Source of the DNA: an uncultured Thermodesulfobacterium sp.
GTDB lineage: Bacteria > Desulfobacterota > Thermodesulfobacteria > Thermodesulfobacteriales > Thermodesulfobacteriaceae
DNA length: 64,000 nt
Assembly (NCBI GenBank): GCA_938091335.1
Contig: CALLJG010000010.1
Location: 1 to 64,000, forward strand
Direction: 5' to 3'
Below are positions 7,401-16,577 of this stretch, piece by piece (position 1 is the first letter of the stretch; every line of letters begins with the position of its first letter). The translations under genes and the position numbers were made by a program. A model generated the notes under the pieces. The model saw only the letters and a list, made by a program, of their open reading frames with translations, did not search any database and had not been told where the DNA came from.

Positions 7401-8235
7401 ATTTCATACTTTTTAATCCATCTTTTAAAATACTTAAAAATAATACTCCCCATAGAGAAAAAAATAATTTCTTATGGTAAAAATATTCCAAGAAAAAACT
7501 CAAAAACATCAAAAAAGACATCCAAGCTCTTTCATAAGCCCATTTAGGAGAACTTTTTACTAAGCCCTTTTTAAAAAAGAAAAAAGAAAGTGAAATAATA
7601 TTAATCCAAAATAATCCTCCTGTTAAAGGAAAACTTATTAATAAACTCAAAGGATAAAATAAAGAAAAAAGAGATCTAAAAAATTTCCCTAAATTTTTTC
7701 TAAATGTTTTAATAATATTGAAAACTTTTAAAAAATAAGGAAAAGCACTTATATAAGAAAATATAGCTATTATCCATAGAAGATAATTTATAAAATACCC
7801 ATAATTATACAGATGAAGATACACAAATAAGGTGAACCCAGCAAAACTCATCTGGAATAAAGTCTTTAATTTGGTTATTTTAGAAACTTTTATCTTATGA
7901 GGGAACCAACTTCTTAAAAAAGAAACTAAAACTTCTCTTAAAATAATTAAAAATACAGGAAAGAAATTAAAATAATTTAAATAAACAAGACTAAGATAAA
8001 TAGAAGTAACAAAAATTTTATCAGCAATAGGATCTAAAATAGTTCCTACATAGGTAATTTTTCTATACTTTCTTGCTAATACTCCATCAAAATAATCGGT
8101 AACTCCTAATAAAAATCCCATTATCAAAGCAGTTAATTTGCCAAAATAAGAATCTGATAAAAGAAATAAACAAGGAAAAGGTAGTAAGAATATCCTCAAA
8201 ACTGTTAATCGATTAGGTGTTATAATTGAAAGCAT
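7372..8235 (-). CDS. pgsA: CDP-alcohol phosphatidyltransferase (PgsA-like), C-terminally extended
   Basis: This membrane enzyme probably transfers a phosphatidyl group from CDP-diacylglycerol to glycerol-3-phosphate. The family motif D-x2-D-G-x2-A-R-x8-G-x3-D-x3-D is complete (from DYFDGVLAR to LDPIADK). The N-terminus LSIITPNRLTVLRI is typical of PgsA. Usual PgsA proteins have about 180-200 residues. This one has 287, with about 100 extra C-terminal residues forming further hydrophobic segments of unknown role. PgsA is the likeliest member, but another CDP-alcohol acceptor cannot be excluded. Confidence 0.8.
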   Translation of the reverse strand: MLSIITPNRLTVLRIFLLPFPCLFLLSDSYFGKLTALIMGFLLGVTDYFDGVLARKYRKITYVGTILDPIADKIFVTSIYLSLVYLNYFNFFPVFLIILREVLVSFLRSWFPHKIKVSKITKLKTLFQMSFAGFTLFVYLHLYNYGYFINYLLWIIAIFSYISAFPYFLKVFNIIKTFRKNLGKFFRSLFSLFYPLSLLISFPLTGGLFWINIISLSFFFFKKGLVKSSPKWAYERAWMSFLMFLSFFLEYFYHKKLFFSLWGVLFLSILKDGLKSMKFMWRVLRLQ

Positions 8236-8271
8236 ATTATTTTATATTATAATATCAAAAATAAAATAAAA

Positions 8272-9228
8272 ATGAAAGAAAAAAAAACTTTAATTTTTGG
8301 ACCTGTTATATCAAGAAGACTTGGTAGGTCCTTAGGTATAGAGTTAGTTCCTAAAAAAATATGTTCTATGGATTGCATTTATTGTGAGATAGGTAAAACT
8401 ACTAATTGTACTATAAAAAGAGACAAATATTATTCATGGGATTTGATAAAGGCTTCTATTTATCAAGCCAAAAATATAGAAGATATATTTGACGTACTCA
8501 CTTTTACAGGAAGTGGAGAACCTACTTTAAACATATATTTTGAACAAGCCATAGCACTTGCTAAAGAAATTATCAAAAAACCTATTGCTGTACTTACCAA
8601 TAGTTCTCTTTTATTTATCCCTTCTATAAATTCTATACTGAAATTGGTAGACATACTTTTACCTTCCTTAGATGCTGCAAGATTTGAAACTTTTAAAAAA
8701 ATCAATCAACCTCATCCAGAAATTAAACTTCAAGAAATTATAGAAAATCTAAGAATCCTTAGAAAAGAAATGACAGGAGAGATGTGGTTAGAAATACTTT
8801 TTGTAAAAGGTATTAACGACTCTAAAGAAGATTTAGAGGCTTTAAAAACTGTAGTAAATTATATAAATCCTCATAAAATTCAACTTAATACTGTAGTAAG
8901 ACCTCCTGCATATAAGGATATAGAACCAGTTTCTTTTGAAAAACTTAAAAATATAGCGGAGTTTTTAGGGAAAAAAGCAGAGATCCTTTTGGCTGAAAAA
9001 GAATTTGAGAAAACTTTAAAAACCTCAGAAATCAAAATTGTAGATGAAAAAAATATTGAACAAGAACTTTTTAATTATATTAAAAGACGTCCAACTACTT
9101 TAAAGGAACTTTCTTTAGTATTTAAAATAGATAAACCTCTAACTCAGTCTATTTTAGAAAAACTTATTTCCCAAAATCTTGTTAAAAAAGAAAAATATCA
9201 GAAGGAAATCTTTTATTTAGCTAAATAA
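8272..9228 (+). CDS. Radical SAM protein (COG0731-like)
   Basis: The N-terminal half is a radical SAM domain with the 4Fe-4S cluster motif CSMDCIYC (Cys31, Cys35, Cys38), followed by FTGSGEPTLN for SAM binding and the LPSLDA and LEILFVKGIND segments. It resembles the COG0731 group related to tRNA wyosine-type enzymes, common in anaerobes and of unproven substrate in bacteria. The C-terminal 70 residues look like a winged helix (RPTTLKELSLVF). scpB starts immediately after its stop, so the two are co-transcribed. Confidence 0.85.
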   Translation: MKEKKTLIFGPVISRRLGRSLGIELVPKKICSMDCIYCEIGKTTNCTIKRDKYYSWDLIKASIYQAKNIEDIFDVLTFTGSGEPTLNIYFEQAIALAKEIIKKPIAVLTNSSLLFIPSINSILKLVDILLPSLDAARFETFKKINQPHPEIKLQEIIENLRILRKEMTGEMWLEILFVKGINDSKEDLEALKTVVNYINPHKIQLNTVVRPPAYKDIEPVSFEKLKNIAEFLGKKAEILLAEKEFEKTLKTSEIKIVDEKNIEQELFNYIKRRPTTLKELSLVFKIDKPLTQSILEKLISQNLVKKEKYQKEIFYLAK

Positions 9229-9765
9229 ATGAAAAAAGATAGAGAGTTTTATAAAAAAGCAATCGAGGCTTTATTATATTGTGCTGGACGTTCTTTAACT
9301 CCTTATGAAATTTCAAAAATTTGTGATAACCTTGCTATTGAAGAGGTTGAAAAAATTTTAGAAGAACTTATAAAAGAATATTCACAAAGAGGAATAAAAA
9401 TAGCAGAGGTAGCTGAGGGATATAGAATAGAAACAATTCCTGAAGTAGCTGAATATCTTAAAAAACTTATCAAACCTAGAAAATTTAAATGGAGTAAAGG
9501 TATCCTGGAGACCCTTGCTATAATAGCCTATTTTCAACCTTTAACAAGAGCTGAAATTTCTGCTAAAAGAGGTGGTGTAGATGTAAGTGGTTCCATTAAA
9601 ATTCTTTTAGAAAACAACTTTATAGAAGTAATTGGAAGAAAACCAGTACCAGGAAGACCTGTTTTATATGGTACAACCAAGTTTTTTTTAGAATACTTTG
9701 GATTAAAATCTTTAAATGATCTTCCTCCTCTTGAAGAACTTAAAACTCTCTATGAATTGGAATGA
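9229..9765 (+). CDS. scpB: Segregation and condensation protein B
   Basis: ScpB is the winged-helix kleisin-associated subunit of the SMC-ScpAB condensin, which compacts chromosomes for segregation. Recognisable parts are AIEALLYCAGRSLTPYEI, AEGYRIETIPEVAEYL, ETLAIIAYFQPLTRAEI and the second winged helix with GRPVLYGTTKFFLEYFGL, followed by LNDLPPL. The 178 aa length is typical. scpA is not adjacent. Its ATG follows the radical SAM stop with no gap. Confidence 0.94.
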   Translation: MKKDREFYKKAIEALLYCAGRSLTPYEISKICDNLAIEEVEKILEELIKEYSQRGIKIAEVAEGYRIETIPEVAEYLKKLIKPRKFKWSKGILETLAIIAYFQPLTRAEISAKRGGVDVSGSIKILLENNFIEVIGRKPVPGRPVLYGTTKFFLEYFGLKSLNDLPPLEELKTLYELE

Positions 9766-9909
9766 GAATAAGAAACACCAACTTCCTCCCAAAAGGCTTG
9801 GCTTACCTTTAAAAGATAAAGAAATCTGTTTTTGAAAAAGGCTGTGGTAGAAAGATATTTAGATCCTCAATATTTTAAATATAATTTAGAGAAATTAAAA
9901 GAATTATGA
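9752..9909 (+). pseudogene. Small interrupted open frame between scpB and hisH
   Basis: An ATG at 9752 (inside the scpB end) opens a frame of 27 codons to a TGA at 9833. One frame away, a second stretch begins at 9832 (LKKAVVERYLDPQYFKY...) and ends with a TGA that overlaps the hisH ATG at 9906. One extra T in the T run at 9829-9833 would fuse them into a single protein of 52 aa beginning MNWNENKKHQLPPKRLGL. Both halves look coding and the ATGA overlap is operon-like. There is no convincing ribosome site. It could be a broken gene or a sequencing indel. Confidence 0.35.
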
Positions 9910-10532
9910 TAGGAATAATAGATTATTTAGCAGGAAACTTAACAAGTGTAGCAAGAGCTTTATCTTATTTTGGTTATAAATGGATTATTTCTTCTGATAT
10001 TTCTCAATTAAAAAAGACTAAAAGAATAATTTTCCCCGGTGTAGGAGCTGCAAGAAGTGCTATGGAAAGTTTAAAAAAATTAGGACTTGATCAATTCTTA
10101 AAAGAAAGTTTCTTAAAGGGAATACCTATTTTAGGAATATGTTTGGGAACTCAAATTATTTTTGAATTAAGTGAAGAAGATGGAAGGACTGAAACACTTG
10201 GTCTTTTAAAAGGAAAAGTGGTAAGATTCCCTGACCCTTTTATATATAATGGAGAAAAACTTAAGGTTCCTCATATGGGATGGAATAAAGTAAATTGGAA
10301 AAAACCACATCCTGTATTTTCAGGTCTTGATCCTGATTATGAATATTATTTTGTTCATAGCTATTTTGGAATTCCAGAAGACCAAAATGTAATCTATGGA
10401 ATAACCTTTTATGGAATAAATTTTCCTTCTGCAATTGCTTATAAAAATTTGGTAGCTGTGCAATTTCATCCTGAAAAAAGTGGAAAACCTGGTTTAAAAA
10501 TTTTGAAAAATTTTTGTAAATGGAATCCTTAA
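9906..10532 (+). CDS. hisH: Imidazole glycerol phosphate synthase, glutaminase subunit
   Basis: HisH is a class I glutamine amidotransferase that supplies ammonia to HisF in histidine synthesis. The catalytic triad is visible: Cys79 in LGICLGTQ, and His188 and Glu190 in VQFHPEKSG. The N-terminus MIGIIDYLAGNLTSVARAL and the oxyanion-loop segment FPGVGAA are typical, as is the 208 aa length. No other his gene is in the window. The 3' end overlaps the convergent infC by 4 nt. Confidence 0.95.
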   Translation: MIGIIDYLAGNLTSVARALSYFGYKWIISSDISQLKKTKRIIFPGVGAARSAMESLKKLGLDQFLKESFLKGIPILGICLGTQIIFELSEEDGRTETLGLLKGKVVRFPDPFIYNGEKLKVPHMGWNKVNWKKPHPVFSGLDPDYEYYFVHSYFGIPEDQNVIYGITFYGINFPSAIAYKNLVAVQFHPEKSGKPGLKILKNFCKWNP

Positions 10533-11065
10533 ACTCCTTTAGTTTTTGGAAGAGGTGCAATAACTGTAATTATTTGTTTACCTTCCATTTTTGGAGGACT
10601 TTCAATTTGAGCTTTTTCTTTAATCGCAGAAAATATAGTATCTAACACTCTATCTGCTAATTCAGGATGAAGTATTTCTCTCCCCTTAAAAACTATTCTT
10701 ATTTTTACTTTATTTTCTTCTTCCAAAAATCTTAAGATATGCCTAATTTTCACTTCTAAATCATGTTTATCTGTTTTTGGACTAAGTTTTATTTCTTTTA
10801 CTTCTATTTGTTTTTGTTTTTTCTTTGCTTCTCTGGCTTTCTTAGCTTCTTGATAAAGAAATTCCCCAAAATCCATAATTTTACAAACAGGAGGATTAAC
10901 TGCAGGAGCTACTTCTACTAAATCAAGGCCATAATCTTCAGCATATTTTAAAGCTGTCAAAAGGGGGACAATCCCGATCTGTTTCCCATCAGGTCCAATC
11001 AATCTTACTTCCTTCGCTCTAATCTGTTCATTAACTTTGTATTTTTTCTTTAAATCTTTTTGCAT
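10529..11065 (-). CDS. infC: Translation initiation factor IF-3
   Basis: IF-3 binds the 30S subunit and proofreads start-codon/initiator-tRNA pairing. YKVNEQIRAKEVRLI opens the N-terminal domain, DLVEVAPAVNPPVCKIMDFG closes it, a Lys-rich linker follows, and the C-terminal domain has KEIKLSPKTDKHDLEVKI. I chose ATG 11065. The GTG at 11077 directly abuts GGAGG and is too close to be efficient. Many bacteria start infC with AUU/AUC, and no such codon is well placed here. It follows thrS by about 60 nt, but rpmI and rplT, its usual neighbours, are not downstream. Confidence 0.95.
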   Translation of the reverse strand: MQKDLKKKYKVNEQIRAKEVRLIGPDGKQIGIVPLLTALKYAEDYGLDLVEVAPAVNPPVCKIMDFGEFLYQEAKKAREAKKKQKQIEVKEIKLSPKTDKHDLEVKIRHILRFLEEENKVKIRIVFKGREILHPELADRVLDTIFSAIKEKAQIESPPKMEGKQIITVIAPLPKTKGV

Positions 11066-11127
11066 ATCCTTTTTCACCCTCCTACCTTTATTAAAATATA
11101 AAGGTTAGAATGCTTGTTTTGATAGAC

Positions 11128-13068
11128 CTAAGATAGTTGAACATTTAATAAGTATTCTGGCTGATTTTCAATTTTTAATTGATTTATAAAATTTTCTATT
11201 TTTACCTGATTAAATATTTCTCCTTTTCTTGTTCTAACACTAATCACATTTTCTTTTTCTTCTTTATCCCCCAAAATAACCATATAAGGAACTTTTTCTT
11301 GTTGAGCTATTCTTATTTTATAATTTAATTTTTCATTTCTAAAATCTGTTTCTACTCTAAAACCTTCTTCTTTAAAAATCTGAACTATTTTTTGTGCATA
11401 GGAAATGTTTCTATCAGTAAGGGTTAGGACTTTAATTTGAACAGGTGCTATCCAAAAAGGAAAAGCTCCTGCATAATTTTCAATCAGAACACCTAAAAAT
11501 CTCTCTAATGATCCTAATAAAGCCCTGTGAATCATTATGGGTCTATAAAACTTATTATCTTCTCCTACATATGTGATGTTAAATCTTTCTGGAATATTGA
11601 AATCAACTTGTATAGTTGAACATTGCCAAAATCTACCAAGAACATCTTTAATTTTTAAATCAATTTTTGGTCCATAAAAAACTCCTTCACCTGGATCTAT
11701 TTGGTATTCCAATCCTTTATATTCCAAAGCTTCCTTTAAAGCATTTTCTGCTTTGTCCCATATCTGAGGGAAGCCTACAAATTTTTCAGGTCTTGTAGAA
11801 AGAAATACTTTGTATTCTGAAAAACCAAAAACTTGTAAGAAATAAATTACTAAATCAAGCACCTGAATTAATTCTTCCTTTAACTGATCTTCTCTGCAAA
11901 AAATATGAGCATCATCTTGGGTAAATCCTCTTACTCTTAGAAGCCCATGTAAAACACCACTTCTTTCAAATCGATATACTGTTCCTAATTCACAATATCT
12001 TATTGGAAATTCTTTATAACTTCTTCTTTTCTGATTATATACATATATGTGAAAGGGACAATTCATAGGTTTTACCTGATAAGCTCTGTTTTCAAGTTCC
12101 ATAGGAGGAAACATATTTTCTAAATAGAAATCTAAATGACCTGAAACTTTCCAAAGCTCTCTTAAAGCTATATGGGGAGTATATACTAACTGATATCCTC
12201 TTTTTAAGTGAACTTCTTTCCAAAAATTTTCAATAATATTTCTTATTATTGCACCCTTTGGTAGCCATATTACAAGACCTTGACCTATATCCTCTTCGAT
12301 ACTAAATAGCTCTAATTCTTTCCCTAATTTTCTATGATCTCTTTTTTTAATTTCTTCAATCTTTTCTAAATATTCTTTTAGAGCTTCCTTTTCAAAAAAG
12401 GCAGTTCCATAAATTCTCCAAAGCATTGGTCTTTTTTCATCTCCTTTCCAATAAGCCCCAGCTACTGAAAGAAGCTTAATTGCTTTGATTTCACCAGTGG
12501 TTAAAAGATGAGGTCCTTTACAAAGGTCTATAAAATTACCTTGAGAATACACAGAAACCTCTCCATCAGGTATTTCTTCAATTAATTCAACCTTAAAATC
12601 TTCTTTAAGTTCTTTAAAAAGTTTTAAAGCTTCATTTTTAGATAATTCCTTTCTCTCTAAGGTGAGATTTTTTTCTATAATTTCTTTTATTTTTTTTTCA
12701 ATCTCTTCAAGATCTTCTTCATTAAAAGGTCTTTCATAGTAAATATCATAATAAAATCCTTCCTCAGTTGCAGGACCTATACCAAGCTTAGCTGTAGGAA
12801 ATAATTCTTTTACTGCTTGAGCAAGTACATGGGAGGCTGTATGTCGAAGGAAGTAAAGTGCCTCTTTATCTGAAAAAAATATAGGTTCAAGTTCAATAAC
12901 CTCTAAATTCTTTTTATTAAAGGTGGAATGCCAATCTATATATTCATCTTTATATTTAAAACCTATGGGCAATTTTTTAATATATTTTTTTATTTGAGGA
13001 ATAAGGAATTTTAAAGAAACACCAGATTTAAGTTGAAATTCACCTATATTTTTAATTATAATTTTCAA
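11128..13068 (-). CDS. thrS: Threonyl-tRNA synthetase
   Basis: This class II synthetase charges tRNA-Thr and edits Ser-tRNA-Thr. Domains in order: a divergent TGS domain, the editing domain (LRHTASHVLAQAV, and SVAGAYWKGDEKRPML in the SAD part), the catalytic core with zinc ligands in PMNCPFH and the motif RVRGFTQDDAHIFC, and the anticodon-binding domain starting WIAPVQIKVLTLTDR. The 646 aa length is full. The TTG start at 13068 has AAGG about 7 nt upstream. It is in a thrS-infC order as in many bacteria. No T-box or other leader structure was seen upstream. Confidence 0.96.
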   Translation of the reverse strand: MKIIIKNIGEFQLKSGVSLKFLIPQIKKYIKKLPIGFKYKDEYIDWHSTFNKKNLEVIELEPIFFSDKEALYFLRHTASHVLAQAVKELFPTAKLGIGPATEEGFYYDIYYERPFNEEDLEEIEKKIKEIIEKNLTLERKELSKNEALKLFKELKEDFKVELIEEIPDGEVSVYSQGNFIDLCKGPHLLTTGEIKAIKLLSVAGAYWKGDEKRPMLWRIYGTAFFEKEALKEYLEKIEEIKKRDHRKLGKELELFSIEEDIGQGLVIWLPKGAIIRNIIENFWKEVHLKRGYQLVYTPHIALRELWKVSGHLDFYLENMFPPMELENRAYQVKPMNCPFHIYVYNQKRRSYKEFPIRYCELGTVYRFERSGVLHGLLRVRGFTQDDAHIFCREDQLKEELIQVLDLVIYFLQVFGFSEYKVFLSTRPEKFVGFPQIWDKAENALKEALEYKGLEYQIDPGEGVFYGPKIDLKIKDVLGRFWQCSTIQVDFNIPERFNITYVGEDNKFYRPIMIHRALLGSLERFLGVLIENYAGAFPFWIAPVQIKVLTLTDRNISYAQKIVQIFKEEGFRVETDFRNEKLNYKIRIAQQEKVPYMVILGDKEEKENVISVRTRKGEIFNQVKIENFINQLKIENQPEYLLNVQLS

Positions 13069-13113
13069 AATTTACCTTAGGCTACCTTTAGATAAACATA
13101 AAAAACAAAATAG

Positions 13114-13185
13114 TAGGCGCGGGCGGGATCGAACCGCCGACCTCTTGCATGTCAAGCAAGCGCTCTCCCACTGAGCTACGCGCCT
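13114..13185 (-). tRNA. tRNA-Val (anticodon GAC)
   Basis: A complete cloverleaf can be folded: acceptor AGGCGCG/CGCGCCT, D stem GCTC/GAGC, anticodon stem CTTGC/GCAAG around loop TTGACAT (anticodon GAC), a five-base variable loop, and T stem GGCGG/CCGCC around TTCGATC. The discriminator is A and CCA is not encoded. It reads GUC and GUU codons. Confidence 0.96.
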
Positions 13186-13197
13186 CTTATTGAAAAT

Positions 13198-13225
13198 AAC
13201 ATAACAAATTTTTAAAGTATGTCAA
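13198..13225 (-). promoter_or_regulatory. Promoter of tRNA-Val
   Basis: Minus-strand TTGACA (13220-13225), a 16-bp spacer and TATGTT (13198-13203) place the transcription start a few bases before the tRNA 5' end at 13185. Confidence 0.55.
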
Positions 13226-13298
13226 GATAAGAGATACCTCTTTTTGAGAAGTTATGATAAAATAAATTCTCTAAATCTAAGTAAAGGGGGAATTTTTA

Positions 13299-16109
13299 AT
13301 GGATTGGAAGGGAACCCTTAATCTTCCAAAAACTGATTTTCCTATGAAAGCTAATCTTACTGAAAGAGAACCTAAATTTTTAGAATTTTGGGAAAAAGAA
13401 AAAATATATCAAAGAATTTTAAAAAAAAGAGCCAACGCTCCTTCTTATATTTTGCACGACGGACCTCCTTATGCAAACGAACATATTCATCTTGGAACAG
13501 CTTTAAATAAGATTCTAAAAGATATTATTGTAAAAAGTAAATCTATGGCAGGCTATAAAGTTCCTTTTATTCCTGGATGGGATTGTCACGGACTTCCTAT
13601 TGAGCTAAAAGTTGAACAGGAATTAGGAGTAAAAAGAGGAGAGCTACCACCTTTAATGATAAGATCTGCCTGTAAAAAATATGCTGAAAAATATATAAAT
13701 ATTCAAAGAGAAGAATTCAAACGTTTAGGTGTTTTTGCTAAATGGGATACACCTTATCTAACTATGGATTTTTCTTATGAAGCAGTTATTGCTAGAGAAT
13801 TTCTCAGATTTTTGGAAACAGACCAGGTTTATCGGAGAAAAAAACCTGTTTTCTGGTGCCCTAACTGTGTTACTGCCCTTGCTGAAGCTGAAGTAGAATA
13901 TGAACTCCATAAATCTCCATCTATATATGTCAAGTTCCTATTAACTGAAGAAACACAAAAATTTTTAAATAATTTTTTAAATATCAAAATTTTTGAGCCA
14001 ATTTCCATTCTTATATGGACAACCACTCCATGGACCCTTCCTGCTAATCTTGCTATTGCCTTTAATCCTGATCTAGATTATCTTTTAATTAAATGGGATG
14101 AAGAATACTTAATTGTAGCTGAAGGAAGAATCTCGGCTCTTTGTGCTGAATTAAATAAGGATCTTCCAAAAATAATTAGTAGATTTAAGCCAAAAGAATT
14201 AGAAAATAAAAAAGTTTATCATCCCTTTTATGAAAAAGAAAGTTTAATTATTTTAGCTGATTTTGTTACTTTAGAAACAGGAACAGGAATAGTTCATATA
14301 GCTCCAGGACATGGGGAAGAAGACTACCAAATAGGATTAAAATATAATTTGGAAATTTATGTTCCAGTAGATCAAGAAGGAAATTTCTATCCCCATATTC
14401 CTCTAGTTGGTGGTTTAAATATTTATAAGGCTAATGAAATAATATTAGAGGCTCTTAAAAAAAGGGAGAAACTTTTTTATTATGATACTATAGAACATAG
14501 CTATCCCCATTGTTGGAGATGTAAAAACCCTATAATTTTTAGAGCAGAATACCAATGGTTTATTTCTATGTCTGCTAAAAACCTAAGAGAAAAAGCTTTG
14601 AAAAATATAGAAAATGTAAAATTTATCCCTTCTTGGGGTAAAAATCGTCTTTCTTCCATGCTTGAAAAAAGACCAGATTGGTGCATTTCTCGTCAAAGGG
14701 TATGGGGTGTTCCATTAACTGTATTTAAATGCAGTAATTGCGGTGAATATTTAAAGGAATATAAATATTATGAAAAAGTAATAAAAACTATTGAAAAAGA
14801 AGGATGTGATCCTTGGTTTGAAAAACCCTCAAATGAGCTTTTACCTCAAAATACCACTTGCCCTAAGTGTGGAAATCCAAATTTTGAAAAAGAAAAAGAT
14901 ATATTAGATGTATGGTTTGATTCAGGAGTTTCTTTTGCAGGGGTTTTAGAAAAAATACCAGAATTGAGATTTCCAGCAGATCTTTATTTAGAAGGTTCAG
15001 ATCAACATAGAGGCTGGTTTCATAGCTCTCTTCTTTGCTCCGTAGGAACAAGAGGAGTGGCCCCTTATAAAGAAATCCTTACTCATGGATTTGTGGTAGA
15101 TGCACAAGGAAGAAAAATGTCCAAAAGCCTTGGAAATGTCATTCATCCTCAAGATTTGATAGAAGAATATGGAGCAGAAATTATAAGATTATGGGTCTCT
15201 GCTGAAGATTATAAAAACGATATAAAAATTTCTAAAGAAATATTAACTCGTCTTGTTGAAGCTTACAGAAAAATAAGAAATACCTGTAGATTTCTTATAG
15301 GTAATCTTTATGACTTTAATCCAAAAAAAGATTTAATCTCCTTTGAAAAACTTCCTGAATTTGAAAGATATATTCTTTATAGACTTTCTAAACTTATAGA
15401 TAAGGTTAAAAAATCTTATGAAAAATTTGAATTCCATATAGTATATCATGAGATTCATCGTTTCTGTGTAATTGAACTTTCATCCTTAATAATTGATATT
15501 AATAGAGATTATCTCTATTGTGAAAAACCAAAAAGTTTTAAAAGAAGAGCTACCCAAACCGTATTTTACTATGCTCTCGATTCTTTAGTAAAACTTATGG
15601 CTCCCATTCTTTCTTTCACTGCAGAAGATATCTGGCAAAATTTACCATATGAAAAAGAAGAAATTTCTGTGTTTTTAACTGATTTCCCCTCTTATTCTTT
15701 TGAACTCACAGAAAAAGAAATCCAAAAATGGGAAAAATATTTAGAACTAAGAACTGAATTTTTAAAACCTTTAGAAATAGCAAGAAAAGACAAAAAGATA
15801 ATTGGAAGTTCTTTAGAAGCTGAAATGTTTGTAAAAGCTGATTCAAATTTAATCCCCTATCTTTCTAACAATTCTTTCTGGGAATACTTTCTCATGATTG
15901 CTAAATTTGAATTAAAGGATTTTCTTCCTAAACCAAACAAAAATAAAGAAGTATATTACATTTCCGAAGAAATTAAAGGATTAGAAATAAATGTAAAAGC
16001 TACCTCTTTTAAAAAATGCGAAAGATGTTGGCAAAGAAGGCCTGAAGTAGGAACACTTGAAATACCAGATCTTTGTCAAAGGTGTTATGAAGTGATAAAA
16101 TTTCTTTAA
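13299..16109 (+). CDS. ileS: Isoleucyl-tRNA synthetase
   Basis: This class I synthetase charges tRNA-Ile. The HIGH-type motif is HIHLG in the segment starting PYANEHIHLGTALNK, and the KMSKS loop is RKMSKSLGNVI. The CP1 editing domain carries WTTTPWTLPANLA and GTGIVHIAPGHGEEDY. An internal zinc knuckle (CSNCGEY, CPKCGN) and the C-terminal zinc finger (CERCWQRR, CQRCYE) are present. The 936 aa length is standard. AAGGGGG stands just upstream of the ATG. lspA follows 12 nt after the stop, a common ileS-lspA operon. Confidence 0.97.
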   Translation: MDWKGTLNLPKTDFPMKANLTEREPKFLEFWEKEKIYQRILKKRANAPSYILHDGPPYANEHIHLGTALNKILKDIIVKSKSMAGYKVPFIPGWDCHGLPIELKVEQELGVKRGELPPLMIRSACKKYAEKYINIQREEFKRLGVFAKWDTPYLTMDFSYEAVIAREFLRFLETDQVYRRKKPVFWCPNCVTALAEAEVEYELHKSPSIYVKFLLTEETQKFLNNFLNIKIFEPISILIWTTTPWTLPANLAIAFNPDLDYLLIKWDEEYLIVAEGRISALCAELNKDLPKIISRFKPKELENKKVYHPFYEKESLIILADFVTLETGTGIVHIAPGHGEEDYQIGLKYNLEIYVPVDQEGNFYPHIPLVGGLNIYKANEIILEALKKREKLFYYDTIEHSYPHCWRCKNPIIFRAEYQWFISMSAKNLREKALKNIENVKFIPSWGKNRLSSMLEKRPDWCISRQRVWGVPLTVFKCSNCGEYLKEYKYYEKVIKTIEKEGCDPWFEKPSNELLPQNTTCPKCGNPNFEKEKDILDVWFDSGVSFAGVLEKIPELRFPADLYLEGSDQHRGWFHSSLLCSVGTRGVAPYKEILTHGFVVDAQGRKMSKSLGNVIHPQDLIEEYGAEIIRLWVSAEDYKNDIKISKEILTRLVEAYRKIRNTCRFLIGNLYDFNPKKDLISFEKLPEFERYILYRLSKLIDKVKKSYEKFEFHIVYHEIHRFCVIELSSLIIDINRDYLYCEKPKSFKRRATQTVFYYALDSLVKLMAPILSFTAEDIWQNLPYEKEEISVFLTDFPSYSFELTEKEIQKWEKYLELRTEFLKPLEIARKDKKIIGSSLEAEMFVKADSNLIPYLSNNSFWEYFLMIAKFELKDFLPKPNKNKEVYYISEEIKGLEINVKATSFKKCERCWQRRPEVGTLEIPDLCQRCYEVIKFL

Positions 16110-16121
16110 AATAATTTTTTT

Positions 16122-16577
16122 ATGCGTTTATTTTGGTTAACTGCAAGCTTAATATTTCTTTTGGATAGAATAACCAAATATTTTATTTTAAAGTCTAACT
16201 TTTCAGAAATAAAGGTTTTGCCTTTTTTAAGTATTGTTAAATTATGGAATAAGGGGATTGCCTTTGGATTGTTTTCTAATATAGAAAAATGGGGAACTTT
16301 CATTTTAAGTATTCTTACTATATTAATTTTGGGAATAACCTATTTTTGGGCAAGAAAAATTCTTTCTCAAGAAAGAAAAAATCCTGTTTTTTTATTTGCT
16401 TTAGGATCAATTTTCGGAGGAGGATTGGGAAATCTTATAGATAGGATTTTATTTGGAAAGGTTTTAGATTTTATAGATTTTTATATAGGTCCCTTTCATT
16501 GGCCTGCATTTAATATAGCTGATCTTGCTATTACAATCTCACTTTTTTTAATCTTTTTAAAATCCTTTAAAAGCTAG
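16122..16577 (+). CDS. lspA: Prolipoprotein signal peptidase (signal peptidase II)
   Basis: LspA is an inner-membrane aspartyl protease that removes the signal peptide of lipid-modified prolipoproteins such as CsgG and the secretin encoded in this window. Four hydrophobic segments are visible. The two catalytic aspartates lie in GNLIDRILFG and FNIADLAI. The early LDRITK is also typical. The 151 aa length fits. It sits between ileS and the unknown 633-aa gene, whose ATG comes directly after the lspA stop. Confidence 0.94.
   Translation: MRLFWLTASLIFLLDRITKYFILKSNFSEIKVLPFLSIVKLWNKGIAFGLFSNIEKWGTFILSILTILILGITYFWARKILSQERKNPVFLFALGSIFGGGLGNLIDRILFGKVLDFIDFYIGPFHWPAFNIADLAITISLFLIFLKSFKS

Noticed and set aside
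11066-11077. GTG 11077 as infC start
   Set aside because: It directly abuts the GGAGG ribosome site, leaving no spacing; ATG 11065 is better placed.
13069-13298. T-box leaders for thrS or ileS
   Set aside because: Only the tRNA-Val gene and short spacers are present; no specifier hairpin or T-box sequence was seen.
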